64,000 bases of DNA from Mesorhizobium sp. J428 (GCF_024699925.1 NZ_JAJOMX010000001.1:1178001-1242000), one strand, 5' to 3'; counted from the stretch's first letter, positions 34,472 to 44,490 are shown. Numbers and translations: made by a program. Notes: a model not told the origin generated them from the sequence alone.

Positions 34472-35805
34472 TGACCGACGCGAACAGAGTGCTCTGGTCC
34501 GAAGGCCTGTTCCTCAGGACGCAGCATTTCCAGCAGCAGGACCGCTTCATCGACGCGTCGATGCGCGGCGCGCTGCAGGCGGGGCGCCTCCAGACGTTCG
34601 GCTTCCGCGCCCTGACGCTCGACTCCGCCCTCCTGGAAGCGGGCCAGATTTCGATCCTCTCGGCTCGCGGCATCTTCCCGGACGGAACGCCGTTTTCCAT
34701 CCCCGAGACGATGGACGCGCCGCAGCCGCTGTCGGTCACGGCAGACACGTCGGCCGGCGCCGTCCTCGTCGCCCTTCCGCTCGAACCGGCCGGCGGGGTT
34801 GCCTTCGACCCCGCTCATGCGAGCCTCAGCGGCGCGCGCTATCGCGGCAGGATCGTCACCATCAACGACGCCGTGCAGGGCGGCGCCGATCCGGAGGAGG
34901 TCGAGATCGCCCGGCCGCAGGCGCGCATTCTCGCGCCTGGCAAGTCGGTGGGCGGCTACACCACGCTGCCGATCACGGAGATCAAGGGCCTGCGCGCCGA
35001 TGGCGGCGTTGCGGTGGTCGAGACCTTCCTGCCGCCCGCGCTCGTGACCGGGGCGGTGCCGTGGTATGCGCAGTTGCTGCAGGAGATCATCACCGGTCTC
35101 GATCACATCGCCGATGCGCATGGCAAGGTCGTGTTGGGCGGTCCGGGCCGCAGCGTCGAAGACCTTCTGATGCTCAACCTGGCCAACGCGGCAAGGCCGC
35201 GTCTGGCGCACATGCTGGCGCAGGAGGTCTATCATCCGGCCGACCTGTTCCAGGAACTGTCAGGGCTGGCCGGCTCGATGGCGACCTACGGTTCGAGTTC
35301 GCGCAGGCTCGGCGAACTGCCGCCTTATGACCATGTGACGCCGGCGCCTTCGTTCACGGCGCTTGCCGACACGCTCCGCTCGCTGATCCTCAGCCTCCGC
35401 TACGTCGAGCCGAAGTCGCGGGCGCTGCCGGTGATGCGGCATTCCACCAACGTCTGGAAGGTTCGCATCGACAATCCGAAGCTCCTGACGGCAAGCCGCA
35501 TCGTCATCCGCGTCGGCTCGGAACTGTCTGAAGACGCCTTGCGCAAGATCTTCGTCAACCAGGCGACGGTCGGTTCGTCGGACGAGTTCGAGGGGCTGTG
35601 GAAATCCCGACTGCCCGGGATACCGCTGAAGCCCCTGCACTCCCAGCCGCGCGAGATCCCCTATGACGGCGACCGGCTGTGCCTGGAGCTCGACCAGCGC
35701 AGCGAGCACTGGGCATCGCTGCTCGACGCACCCGGCTTCGTCATCGGCGTGTCGGGCGTGCTGCCCAGCGAACCGCAGGTCGACTGCTACTCGGTGAACC
35801 GGTGA
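34471..35805 (+). CDS. tssK: T6SS baseplate adaptor TssK
   Basis: The 444-residue product starts MTDANRVLWSEGLFLRTQHF and continues QQQDRFIDASMRG, the TssK hallmark, with the shell and neck domains (ARGIFPDGTPFSIPE, LPITEIKGLRADGGVAVVET, HPADLFQELSGLAGSMATY) and a C-terminal head with QPREIPYDGDRLCLELDQRS. TssK connects the baseplate wedges to TssL/TssM. The ATG at 34471 overlaps the tssJ stop (TGATG) and its own stop overlaps the tssL start in the same way, so J-K-L are translationally coupled. Confidence 0.95.
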   Translation: MTDANRVLWSEGLFLRTQHFQQQDRFIDASMRGALQAGRLQTFGFRALTLDSALLEAGQISILSARGIFPDGTPFSIPETMDAPQPLSVTADTSAGAVLVALPLEPAGGVAFDPAHASLSGARYRGRIVTINDAVQGGADPEEVEIARPQARILAPGKSVGGYTTLPITEIKGLRADGGVAVVETFLPPALVTGAVPWYAQLLQEIITGLDHIADAHGKVVLGGPGRSVEDLLMLNLANAARPRLAHMLAQEVYHPADLFQELSGLAGSMATYGSSSRRLGELPPYDHVTPAPSFTALADTLRSLILSLRYVEPKSRALPVMRHSTNVWKVRIDNPKLLTASRIVIRVGSELSEDALRKIFVNQATVGSSDEFEGLWKSRLPGIPLKPLHSQPREIPYDGDRLCLELDQRSEHWASLLDAPGFVIGVSGVLPSEPQVDCYSVNR

Positions 35806-37166
35806 TGAGCAGGGACGATCCATTCGGACTGTCGGGGGATCGCGAGAAGACACGCATCCGTCTGGTCAACGTCGCGCCGCGCCAGCCGGCGCCTGGCCAG
35901 CCGAGACGCGAGCAGCCATCCTATTCGCTCGAACCCCAGGCCGCCTCCGTCAAGAGCAGCCGGGCGCACCCAAACTCGCTCGTGGCGGCCTTCGCGTCGC
36001 TGCTCGAGTTCGCGCCCGAGCTCGAGAGCGCAGTCGCACCCGAGAACCCCGAGGCGCTGCGCACGCGCCTGCTCGGCGCTCTTGTCGCCGCGCGCGATAC
36101 CGCCATCGCCTCGGGCTCGTCGCTGGAGCGGGCGGACCGGGCCGCCTGGGCGGTTGCAGCCCTTCTCGACGACCTTGCGCTGAATACACCCTGGGGCGGC
36201 GCGGGCGTCTGGCCGCGCCAGCCGCTGGTGGTCATGCTGCGCGGCGATGTCGACGCCGGCACACAGTTTTTCGACCGGCTCGAGGAGCTCGAACGCCATC
36301 CGACCCGCGACCCGGAAATGATGGAACTCATGTACCACTGCCTCGCGCTCGGATTCCGCGGCAAATACCGCGTGCCGGGGCGTGCCGGTGATCGATCGCT
36401 GAACGCCGTTCGCGTCGCGGCGGCACGCTTTCTGCGCAACAAGGATGCCGAGGACGCGCCGCTGTCGCCCAACTGGCGCGGCGTGATCGCCGGCGACGAG
36501 CCGCAGCGTTTCATCGTACCGATCTGGGTCATGGCAGCGACCGCCATCGTCGTATCGACGCTGATCTACCTCGGCCTGTCGATGGGCCTTTCAAGCCATG
36601 CCACCAAATTGACGACGCTGGTCCGCGCGCTACCGCCCGCCGACCGCACCGCCATCACGCGCGCCGTGCCCAAGGCGGAGCCGCCTCCGCCGCCACCCGC
36701 AGTGGTCGACTTCGCCCTCTTGCCCGAGTTCGAAGCGGCGGCTCCGGAGAGCCTGCGGCCCGCGCTCAAGGGTAGCGAGAGCATTTCGCTTGCGCGGCTG
36801 GTCATCCAGGCGACCGCGCCGGAACTGTTCCAGTCGTCGCGCGCCAACCTGACCGACGGATTCGAGCCGCTCATCGATTCGGTGGCGAAGGTGATCCTCG
36901 ACAACGTCGACCTGATCGGCAACATCACGATCATCGGCCACACCGACAGCGTGCCGCTGCAGAGCAGCAACCCGCTATCCACCAACCAGCGCCTCTCGGA
37001 AGCGCGCGCGGCGACCATCGCCGAACTACTTGTTCAGCGGGGGGTTCCGGCGGGACGGGTGAGGTCCGAGGGACGCGCGGCGACGGATCCGGTGGCCGAC
37101 AACGGAACCCGGGAAGGACGCGCGGCAAACCGGCGCGTCGAGGTTCTGGTCGAGAAGAGATTGTAA
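35805..37166 (+). CDS. tssL: T6SS inner membrane protein TssL with C-terminal OmpA domain, copy 1
   Basis: The 453-residue product has a cytoplasmic DotU/TssL domain (NSLVAAFASLLEFAPELES, LLDDLALNTPWG, TQFFDRLEELERHPTRDPEM, CLALGFRGKYRV), one transmembrane helix (FIVPIWVMAATAIVVSTLIY, near residue 240) and a periplasmic OmpA/MotB domain (ITIIGHTDSVPLQSSNPLST, with the peptidoglycan-binding Asp and a later NGTREGRAANRRVEVL Arg). It forms the membrane complex with TssM and anchors it to peptidoglycan. It is 'evolved' TssL, as is the second copy in this locus. The ATG overlaps the tssK stop. Confidence 0.95.
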   Translation: MSRDDPFGLSGDREKTRIRLVNVAPRQPAPGQPRREQPSYSLEPQAASVKSSRAHPNSLVAAFASLLEFAPELESAVAPENPEALRTRLLGALVAARDTAIASGSSLERADRAAWAVAALLDDLALNTPWGGAGVWPRQPLVVMLRGDVDAGTQFFDRLEELERHPTRDPEMMELMYHCLALGFRGKYRVPGRAGDRSLNAVRVAAARFLRNKDAEDAPLSPNWRGVIAGDEPQRFIVPIWVMAATAIVVSTLIYLGLSMGLSSHATKLTTLVRALPPADRTAITRAVPKAEPPPPPPAVVDFALLPEFEAAAPESLRPALKGSESISLARLVIQATAPELFQSSRANLTDGFEPLIDSVAKVILDNVDLIGNITIIGHTDSVPLQSSNPLSTNQRLSEARAATIAELLVQRGVPAGRVRSEGRAATDPVADNGTREGRAANRRVEVLVEKRL

Positions 37167-37167
37167 G

Positions 37168-40100
37168 ATGTTCATCTTGCGATTCATCTGGGCCGTCATC
37201 ACGTCACGCATCCTGTGGACACTCATCGGACTGACGCTGCTCTCGCTTCTGGTCTGGATTTTCGGGCCTATCGTCAGCATCGGACACAGCCAGCCTTTTG
37301 AATCCGAAACGGTACGGATCGCCATCATCGCGGGCCTGATCATCCTGTGGCTGATCTGGCTGATCATTGCCCAAAGGCGTGCGATACGCGCCAACCGGGT
37401 GTTTGTCGCCGAGATCGCGCCGACGGTTGAGGAAAAGCCGCCGAGCCCAGGCGAGGAAAGCGTGGCGGCGGTCGGCGCCAAATTCCAGGAGGTTCTGGGC
37501 GAATTGCGTCGGCGCAAGCTGGGCAACAGGAAGTTCCTGCGCGAGATGCCGTGGTACGTCATCGTCGGGCCGCCCGCGACGGGCAAGACGACGGCGCTTC
37601 GCCAGTCAGGCCTCAACTTCCCCATCGACCTGACCAACGATCTTCAAGGCGTCGGCGGCACACGCAATTGCGACTGGTTCTTCACCGAGAATGCGGTGCT
37701 GATCGACACGGCCGGACGCTACGTGGAGCAGGAAAGCCAACCCGACGTCGATTCCACCGAGTGGCTCGGCTTCCTCGATCTCCTGAAGCGGCATCGCGGC
37801 CGCAGGGCGCTGAACGGCGTCATCGTGGCGATCTCGATCGACGTTCTGTCCGAGGGCGACGAGGTGATCAAGGCGCACGGCCGCAAGATCAGGCGGCGCC
37901 TCGCCGAACTTAACGAGCGGCTGGAAATCAACCTGCCCGTCTACCTGATGCTGACGAAGGCCGACCTGATCAAGGGATTCGAGCCGTTCTTCGACGATCT
38001 CTCGACCGCGGATCGCGAGCAGGTCTGGGGCGCGACGTTTCCGCTGGATGCGCGTGTCGATGCAGCCGCCGTGGGCGAGGAGATATCGGCGCTGGCGCGC
38101 GAGCTCGAACTGCGGATGATTCCGCGGCTCGAGGGTGAAGACAAGCTCTCGCAGCGCGCGGAGATCTTCCGCTTTCCGGCGCAGGTCACAAGCCTGTCTG
38201 AACCGATACAGGTGCTCGTCGAAGCGATGGCCGGCGAGAGCAGATACGAGGAAAGCGCCTGGCTGCGCGGCATCTACCTGACATCGGCGACACAGGAAGG
38301 CGCGCCGATAGATCGGCTCACGGCGGCACTGTCGTCTTCATTCGGGCTGCCGCCGCACCGCACCATGCTGGCTCAGCGCGTCGAGCGGCGGAGCTTCTTC
38401 CTCAAGTCGCTGATGACGGACGTGATCTTCAGGGAGGCGGGGCTGGGGACGTTCGATCCGCTGGCCCAGCGCCGCCGCGCCTGGATCTGGCGCGGTGCGG
38501 CCGCCGCATGCACGCTCGCCGCGCTGGGAGCAGGTGCTGTTTTCGCATTCTCGTATTTCGACAATCGCGACGCCGTCGACGCCCAGTCCGCCCAGCTCGA
38601 GGCACTGCAGCGTCCGCTCGCCGTCGCGGCCGCGCAGCCCGCTCTCGTCGAGGCGCCGGACATGGAGTCGGCGCTTGCCGCGATGGATGCGGTTGTGGAG
38701 GCGCAGACGCCGCCGCCGGGTGCCCTGCGCGATGCTGTCGGGCCCACGGCAGCGCCCGAACTGCTGCAGGCGCAGAAGGAAGCCTACGAACACGCCCTGC
38801 GCAACGTGCTGGAACCGCGCATGGTTGCCTTGCTCGAAGCGACCATGTGGCGCCAGATCCGCGAGCCGGAGTTCATGCTCGGAGCGCTGAAGACCTACCG
38901 CATGATGACCGGCCTGTCGCAGATGGATCCCGAGTTCGCCCAATCCTGGTGGGTGGACGAGCTGCCGGAGTTCGCGCCCGCCGCCCCGTTCCCGACCGAG
39001 GACGCTGAGCAGCATCAGCTCGCCGCGATCCGCCGGATGGCCACGGACGACCAGTATGTCACGCCGGACAGCAAGCTGGTGGCGGAGGCGCTCGCGAGCG
39101 TGTGCACGATCTCGCTGCCGGTTCGCGCCTACAAGCAGCTCTTGAACGACCCGGCCGTGGCCACGCTGCCGGAATGGATTCCCGCGAACTTCGCCGGTCC
39201 GAACGGCGCCAAGATTTTCGTCCGCTCCTCCGACAAGACACTGCGCAACGGCCTGCCGGGAGCTTTCACCTATGACGGCTTCCACGAGGTTATACTCGAT
39301 CGCGTCGAGGATGTGGCCGCCCAGGCCGCGCTGGACCGCGCGGTCTTCGCCGGCGGATGCTCCGAGAACGCGGAGACGTCCGTTGCCGCACTCTCCAAGG
39401 ACGTGCTGAAGCTCTACTACGAAGACTACATCGCGCAGTGGGACAGTTTCCTGCGCGACGTCAAGCTGGCCCCTCTGACCGACCTCGCGACGGCGAGCGA
39501 CAATTTGAAGGATCTGTCGAGCGCCGATTCCGCCCTGCGCCGGCTGGTGACGGCCGTCGTGCGCGAGACCGAGCTGACGCGATCCGACGAAGAAGAGGGA
39601 GCCACCGGTGACAACAAGGCGGTTAAGAAGGGCAGCTCGAAACTGCTCGGCAAGCTGGGCAAACTGGGCAAGCTTGCCAAGCAGGGCGTGAAGCTGCTGC
39701 CGAAGGCGGGTTCGGCCGAGGAGGTCGACCTTACCGGGACGCTCGTCGCCGACCATTTCAAAGCGCTTAAGGCCACCATTGCCGAGGTCGACGGACAGCC
39801 GCCGGCGCTTGATGCCGCGGTCGTGACCCTCACCAATCTCTCCAACATGCTGCAGACGGTCAACGCGACGCCGGACCCTGAGGAGTCGATCAAGAAGCAG
39901 GGCGGCCTCGCGGAACTGACCGGCGCAGTGGCGCGCCAGGCGCAGATTCTGCCCGATCCGATCGACGACTGGTTGAGCGGCATCGCCGGCGACACTAGCG
40001 GCCTGACCCAAAAGGCGGTCACCTCCGAGCTCAACTCCATCTGGCGGGCGGAGATCCTGCCTTTCTGCAATGCCGCCCTCGACAATCGTTACCCCTTCGA

Positions 40101-40713
40101 TGCGGGCAGCGCGGTCGACGTCAACGTCCGCGATTTCGCGCGCCTGTTCGGACCGGGCGGGATGATCGATGCCTTCATCAACGACCATCTCCTCGCCTAT
40201 GTCGACACGACCTCGCAGCCGTGGAAGTGGCGGGCCGATTTCGGTCTCGACTCGACCGCTCTCGCCGCCTTCGAACAGGCCCGCCGCATCCGTGACGACC
40301 TGTTCGCCGGCGGCAGCGGCCCGGTAATGAGCTTCACCCTGGAGCCGATCGATCTGTCGCCGAGCGTGACGCGCGTGACGCTCGATCTCGATGGCCAAAA
40401 GCTCGTCTACTATAACAACGCGACCCGGCCGCAGGCGATGACCTGGCCGGGCAAGGACGGAACGGGCGCCATCTCGCTTAGCTTCCAGCCGATCGATGGG
40501 TCGCCCGAGGTCATCGTCAGCGAGACCGGCAGCTGGGCGTGGCTGCGCATGCTGCGGACCGCGCGTTTCACCGCGACGTCGTTGGCGGATGTCTACAACG
40601 TGCGCCTCGGCGCCGGGGGCTTCTTCGCTGACCTGCGGCTGAAGGCGTCGAGCGTCGACAACCCCTACAATCTGCAGATGTTCAAGAAATTCACCTGCCC
40701 GGTGCAGATATGA
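37168..40713 (+). CDS. tssM: T6SS inner membrane protein TssM (IcmF family), copy 1
   Basis: The 1181-residue protein has two N-terminal transmembrane helices (residues about 14-36 and 50-68), a cytoplasmic NTPase-like domain with intact Walker A GPPATGKT (134-141) and VLIDTAGRY, a third helix near residue 450 (WRGAAAACTLAALGAGAVFA), and a large periplasmic IcmF-related and C-terminal beta domain ending NPYNLQMFKKFTCPVQI. The periplasmic part has a low-complexity lysine/leucine stretch (LLGKLGKLGKLAKQGVKLLP). TssM spans the periplasm to TssJ. It overlaps the tagF gene by 4 bp. Confidence 0.95.
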   Translation: MFILRFIWAVITSRILWTLIGLTLLSLLVWIFGPIVSIGHSQPFESETVRIAIIAGLIILWLIWLIIAQRRAIRANRVFVAEIAPTVEEKPPSPGEESVAAVGAKFQEVLGELRRRKLGNRKFLREMPWYVIVGPPATGKTTALRQSGLNFPIDLTNDLQGVGGTRNCDWFFTENAVLIDTAGRYVEQESQPDVDSTEWLGFLDLLKRHRGRRALNGVIVAISIDVLSEGDEVIKAHGRKIRRRLAELNERLEINLPVYLMLTKADLIKGFEPFFDDLSTADREQVWGATFPLDARVDAAAVGEEISALARELELRMIPRLEGEDKLSQRAEIFRFPAQVTSLSEPIQVLVEAMAGESRYEESAWLRGIYLTSATQEGAPIDRLTAALSSSFGLPPHRTMLAQRVERRSFFLKSLMTDVIFREAGLGTFDPLAQRRRAWIWRGAAAACTLAALGAGAVFAFSYFDNRDAVDAQSAQLEALQRPLAVAAAQPALVEAPDMESALAAMDAVVEAQTPPPGALRDAVGPTAAPELLQAQKEAYEHALRNVLEPRMVALLEATMWRQIREPEFMLGALKTYRMMTGLSQMDPEFAQSWWVDELPEFAPAAPFPTEDAEQHQLAAIRRMATDDQYVTPDSKLVAEALASVCTISLPVRAYKQLLNDPAVATLPEWIPANFAGPNGAKIFVRSSDKTLRNGLPGAFTYDGFHEVILDRVEDVAAQAALDRAVFAGGCSENAETSVAALSKDVLKLYYEDYIAQWDSFLRDVKLAPLTDLATASDNLKDLSSADSALRRLVTAVVRETELTRSDEEEGATGDNKAVKKGSSKLLGKLGKLGKLAKQGVKLLPKAGSAEEVDLTGTLVADHFKALKATIAEVDGQPPALDAAVVTLTNLSNMLQTVNATPDPEESIKKQGGLAELTGAVARQAQILPDPIDDWLSGIAGDTSGLTQKAVTSELNSIWRAEILPFCNAALDNRYPFDAGSAVDVNVRDFARLFGPGGMIDAFINDHLLAYVDTTSQPWKWRADFGLDSTALAAFEQARRIRDDLFAGGSGPVMSFTLEPIDLSPSVTRVTLDLDGQKLVYYNNATRPQAMTWPGKDGTGAISLSFQPIDGSPEVIVSETGSWAWLRMLRTARFTATSLADVYNVRLGAGGFFADLRLKASSVDNPYNLQMFKKFTCPVQI

Positions 40714-41231
40714 CGACAGGCTTCTTCGGCAAGATTCCGGCAACGGGCGACTTCGTCAGCTGGAACCTGCCGCGCATCTTCGTCGAGCGCTGGGACCGCT
40801 GGATGTCGATAGAGCTGCGCGACCGGCCGGAGGCGGCAGAGCTCAATCCCCGGATATGGCGCTTCGCGGTCCGCGCGGACATTTTCGGCGACCAACCCTG
40901 CGCGGGCGCATGGCGGATGAGCGAGGACAGGGTCGGCCGGCGCTATCCGTTCACGATCGCGCGGATCGGCCGGCCGCCGGATATCGCCGACCCATGGTTC
41001 GACGCGATCGCCGACATGCTCGAACGGTGCGTCGAGGACGGCTGGTCGACCACCCGAATCCAGGAGAGGCTCAAGGCGCTTCCGCCCCCAAAGGAACTCA
41101 TGTCGGAAGACCGGATAGCGTTCTGGACCGACGACCGGGAAGCGAACGAACTGGTCTTCGCCGACATCTACGATCTCGCCGACAATGGCCTTCCCGCCAT
41201 GCGGCAGGTTCCGGCGGTCGAGGAATCCTGA
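40710..41231 (+). CDS. tagF: T6SS regulator TagF (ImpM family)
   Basis: The 173-residue product starts MTTGFFGKIPATGDFVSWNL, the TagF/ImpM signature, with FVERWDRWM and MSEDRVGRRYPFTIARIG. TagF represses T6SS assembly post-translationally by sequestering or opposing Fha, in parallel with the PpkA/PppA threonine phosphorylation pathway. In several rhizobia it is fused to PppA; here it stands alone and the phosphatase is encoded separately. The start overlaps the tssM stop as ATGA. Confidence 0.9.
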   Translation: MTTGFFGKIPATGDFVSWNLPRIFVERWDRWMSIELRDRPEAAELNPRIWRFAVRADIFGDQPCAGAWRMSEDRVGRRYPFTIARIGRPPDIADPWFDAIADMLERCVEDGWSTTRIQERLKALPPPKELMSEDRIAFWTDDREANELVFADIYDLADNGLPAMRQVPAVEES

Positions 41232-41300
41232 CCATGACAGCGTTCGCCGGGAATATGGGTGGCTCCATGGCTGATGTTCTGGTGAGTGGATAGATCCTCG

Positions 41301-42388
41301 ATGTTCGTCAGCCAGAACACCACACCCTTTCTCGCGGAGACTTTTCCCTACGCGGACAAGCACGCCGTGAAATGGTGCGTGGCGGTCGTTCGCGCGACCT
41401 ATGACGTCGATGAGGAAGGCAGCTGCACTCCGGCGACGGAACAGCTGCCCTTCGTCTTCGCCGACGCGCATTACGGCGATCCGGAGACGACCTCGATCCG
41501 GGTCGAGTCCGACTTCGTGCCGGTGAAGCCGCATTGCGAGGTGGTACTCGATGCGATGGCGGTTGCGCCCGGCGGACGTCCGGCGCAAGCGGTCGAAGTC
41601 GGCCTGTTCGGGCCGAATCTGCAGAAGCGGGCGATCGTCACCGGGCAGCGCCGATGGTTTCGCGGTGGGCTCGGCATCCAGTCCTCGAGTCCGGTTCCGT
41701 TCACGTCGATGCCGCTGGCCTGGCATCTGACCTTCGGCGGCTGGGACCGCACAGATCCCGATCCGGCCAGGCACCGCAGTGACGCGGTCAATCCGATCGG
41801 CAGCGGTTTCCTCGTCGGCCAAGGCAATGTCGATGGCACGCCGCTGCCGTCGGTCGAGGATCCGCAATCACGGCTGCGGACCTGGAACGATCGCCCCAGA
41901 CCGATCGGCTTCGGCCCGGTGCCGCGTTTCGCCAAGGAGCGTGCGCGCTATGCCGGGACGTATGACAAGCATTGGATGGAGAACGTCCTGCCCTTCCTGC
42001 CGCAGGATTTCGACGACCGGCATTTCAGGCTGCGCCGCAAGACCAATGGGTCGAGAAGCTCAGCGAGGGGATGATTTTCGGGTGCGTGAACATGAACGCG
42101 TCGGGCCGGTTCAAGGTCAAGCTGCCGCCGCTCAAAGTGCCGCTGAGATTCATGTTCGACGATCACACGGAACACAAGTTCGCGCAGCCGGATACGCTCA
42201 ATCTCATCCCGCATGACGGCAAGATCGTGCTGGTCGGGCGCGCGTCGGTGAAGCTGCCGCGCAAATTCGTGAGGCTGCAGCAGGTGCAGGTGGGACCGCC
42301 GCCCGAAGAGCCCAAGGCCAAGCCGCACTATGCCGGCCTTGGGGAGGCGGTGGCGGCGCTCACCAGGCTGCGAGGACGACGCCGATGA
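41301..42388 (+). CDS. DUF2169 family T6SS-associated protein (frameshifted)
   Basis: The protein starts MFVSQNTTPFLAETFPYADK and has DUF2169 features: VRATYDVDEEG, DFVPVKPHCEVVLDAMAVAP and LAWHLTFGGWDRTDPDP. The frame breaks at DDRHF: one missing base between 42026 and 42027 separates this from QAAPQDQWVEKLSEGMIFGC in the next frame. Corrected length is about 362 residues, with the end overlapping the next gene by 4 bp. DUF2169 proteins are encoded with PAAR-like and VgrG genes and are thought to be adaptors or chaperones for loading cargo on the spike. An in-frame GTG at 41286 is an alternative start. A tiny open frame (41234-41293) just upstream is probably not a gene. Confidence 0.82.
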
Positions 42389-43392
42389 CGGTCGTCAGCT
42401 GCGTCAGTCTCGTTTCGCCGGTCGGCTATAGCGCCGCCGCGACCTGCGCGGCGCTGCGGGCCGGCATCGCGGCCTTCGAGGAACTCGACTATCGCGACCG
42501 CATGGCGATGCCGATCCGGGGCGCCCGTGTCGACGCCATTGCGCCTTCAAAGCGTGGGCGCGAGCGGCTGCGCATGCTTGCAAGGCTGGTGCTGGAACAT
42601 ATCGAGCCCGACATCGGCGCGGCACTGCCCTGGGCGCAGATGCCGCTGATCCTGTGCACCCGCGAGAAGGAAACGCCGGGCGCGCGGCTGAACGGCATGT
42701 TTGCGGATCTGCGTTTTCCCGATGGCTCGGCGATGAACGAGCGGCGCACGGCGCATATCGCGGCCGGCCAGCCTGCCGCCTTCGCGGCGCTGATGGTTGC
42801 GCGAAAGATGCTTGCGGAGGGTACGCCGGCCTGCCTGATCCTCGCGATCGACAGCCTGATCGACGCCCGCACCATGGCCTGGCTCGACGGTGCCATGCGC
42901 CTGAAGACGAGCGAGACGACGGACGGGCTGATCCCCGGCGAAGCGGCATGTCTGGCGGTCGTCAGCCACCGTCCGCTGATGCCGCGCCATGTCGTCGTTC
43001 GCGGCCTGGGGCTCGGCGAGGAGACAGCGACCGCGATCAGCGAGGAGCCTTTCCGCGCCGACGGACTGGCAGGCGCCTTGAAGACGGCGCTCGCCGAGGC
43101 GCGCACCGAGATGCACGAGGTGGCCTTCCGCCTTAGCGACGTGGCGGGCGAATCCTATGCCTTCGAAGAACTGGTGCTGGCGCAGATTCGCAACATGCGC
43201 CAGACGCGGCCGGAACAGCCCGTGTGGCACGCCGCCGACTGTATCGGCGACACCGGGGCGGCGGCGGGACTGATCCAGCTTGCCTGGGCCGAGCAGGCCT
43301 TCAGCCGCGGCTACGCCCCCGGCGCGCTGGCCGCGCTACATGGCAGCTCGATGGCCTTCGGCGGGCGCGCCTCCGCGATCGTCTCGGCTTGA
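42385..43392 (+). CDS. Ketosynthase-fold (thiolase-like) T6SS-associated protein
   Basis: This 335-residue protein has a beta-ketoacyl synthase-like fold: CVSLVSPVGYSAAATCAALR at the start, LAIDSLIDARTMAWLDGAMR then LKTSETTDGLIPGEAACLAV in the middle, and LHGSSMAFGGRASAIVSA at the end, where active synthases have an NSFGFGG-like loop. The position of the catalytic Cys is occupied by Asp-Ser (AIDS) and no canonical His pair is evident, so it is probably not a condensing enzyme. Such proteins recur in T6SS loci between DUF2169 and DUF4150 genes, exactly as here; a structural or loading role is inferred. It overlaps the DUF2169 gene and is 10 bp before the DUF4150 gene. Confidence 0.78.
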   Translation: MTVVSCVSLVSPVGYSAAATCAALRAGIAAFEELDYRDRMAMPIRGARVDAIAPSKRGRERLRMLARLVLEHIEPDIGAALPWAQMPLILCTREKETPGARLNGMFADLRFPDGSAMNERRTAHIAAGQPAAFAALMVARKMLAEGTPACLILAIDSLIDARTMAWLDGAMRLKTSETTDGLIPGEAACLAVVSHRPLMPRHVVVRGLGLGEETATAISEEPFRADGLAGALKTALAEARTEMHEVAFRLSDVAGESYAFEELVLAQIRNMRQTRPEQPVWHAADCIGDTGAAAGLIQLAWAEQAFSRGYAPGALAALHGSSMAFGGRASAIVSA

Positions 43393-43402
43393 GGAGGGCG
43401 GG

Positions 43403-44467
43403 ATGACCAGGAACGTCTTCGCCGGAAAATGGGAGATCGCCGCAGAGAACGGCATGAACAAGTCCATCGCACGCTTTCCGGACGTGTGCATGTCGCCGCC
43501 TTCGCCGCCGGCGGGACCAATCCCGATCCCTTATCCCAACACCTCGTTCTCCAACAATTTGAAGTCCGGTTCGTCCACGGTGAAAATCGGAGGCAAGGGC
43601 GCCGCGTTGGCGCAGAAGTCCTACTACAAGGAGCCGGTCCTAGGTAACGAGGCGGCGACGCGCACTTTCGGTGCAGCGGTCATCACGCATCAGATCACGG
43701 GCAAGACGTATTTTCAGTCGTGGTGCATGGACGTCAAGTTTGAGGGCAAGAATGTCTGTCGTCACATGGACATGACGACAAGCAATCATGGGAGCGATCC
43801 TCCATCCACGCCCCCTGCGCCGGCACCTGAGACACAAACCATGGCTCAGTCACAAGATCTCGTGGCTGAAGGCAAGTGCCCTTGCTGCCACGAACCTTTG
43901 CACGAGTGGCAGAAGGATGAGAATGATAAAGCATTTCCTGTAGTTACCGAGAAGACCTTTTGGGCGAACAGACGAAAAGAAATCACGAACCCCAAAGCGA
44001 TCGCGGAGTTCGACAAAGTCGTGGGACCCATGCTGGACGCCAAGGACAAGTCGCGAGCGGCCGGTGATGCCGGATGTCCAAACGTGCATCCAAAGGAAGA
44101 AGGCCCGTGCGCTCTGTATTTCGACGTCCCGCGAGGAGCGATGTCCAGGTATACTAGTCCTCGAAGCTCCACGCCGGCGAAGCCATACCGGGTCATTCGG
44201 CAAGCAAAGAGCGGCAGAAACCACTTCGATGATAATGGTCTAAAAGACAAGGCGATGAAGGTTTGGACGGATGCCAACACGAAAGAGGGACAGCCGCCTC
44301 CCGATTTCAAAGGAAAGACGATGCACCACAAGACACCGATGATGGGCGGCGGATGCGCCACGGCTAACAACGTACTGCCCGACGACTACCTTAAAGCGTC
44401 GCCTAGAGAGTGTCAGAATATCGAGGCTTGGCAGAAGACTCTTGAACAAGTTACGACCAATGTCTGA
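43403..44467 (+). CDS. DUF4150 PAAR-like protein with C-terminal toxin candidate
   Basis: The 354-residue product has an N-terminal DUF4150 (PAAR-like spike tip) domain: FPDVCMSPPSPPAGPIPIPY then PNTSFSNNLKSGSSTVKIGG and YYKEPVLGNEAAT, residues about 5-130. A Pro-rich linker (PPSTPPAPAPETQ) leads to a C-terminal domain with a putative zinc-binding KCPCCHEPLHEW (159-163 core) and, near the end, TMHHKTPMMGGGCATANNVL (His pair 308-309), which resembles the His-rich active sites of HNH/endonuclease-VII-like toxins. The arrangement is that of a specialised T6SS effector; nuclease activity is inference. ATG 43403 follows GAGGAGG. GC content falls from about 43.6 kb on, suggesting that the toxin part was acquired separately. 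Confidence 0.8.
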   Translation: MTRNVFAGKWEIAAENGMNKSIARFPDVCMSPPSPPAGPIPIPYPNTSFSNNLKSGSSTVKIGGKGAALAQKSYYKEPVLGNEAATRTFGAAVITHQITGKTYFQSWCMDVKFEGKNVCRHMDMTTSNHGSDPPSTPPAPAPETQTMAQSQDLVAEGKCPCCHEPLHEWQKDENDKAFPVVTEKTFWANRRKEITNPKAIAEFDKVVGPMLDAKDKSRAAGDAGCPNVHPKEEGPCALYFDVPRGAMSRYTSPRSSTPAKPYRVIRQAKSGRNHFDDNGLKDKAMKVWTDANTKEGQPPPDFKGKTMHHKTPMMGGGCATANNVLPDDYLKASPRECQNIEAWQKTLEQVTTNV

Positions 44468-44490
44468 ATATTTAATGCTGAGGCGATAAC

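Noticed and set aside
38338..40743. 801-codon open frame on the minus strand opposite tssM
   Set aside because: High GC leaves long open antisense frames; composition is Arg/Gly/Glu-rich with no recognisable domain, and the plus strand encodes a complete TssM.
41234..41293. 19-codon open frame between tagF and the DUF2169 gene
   Set aside because: No ribosome site and no recognisable sequence; probably chance.
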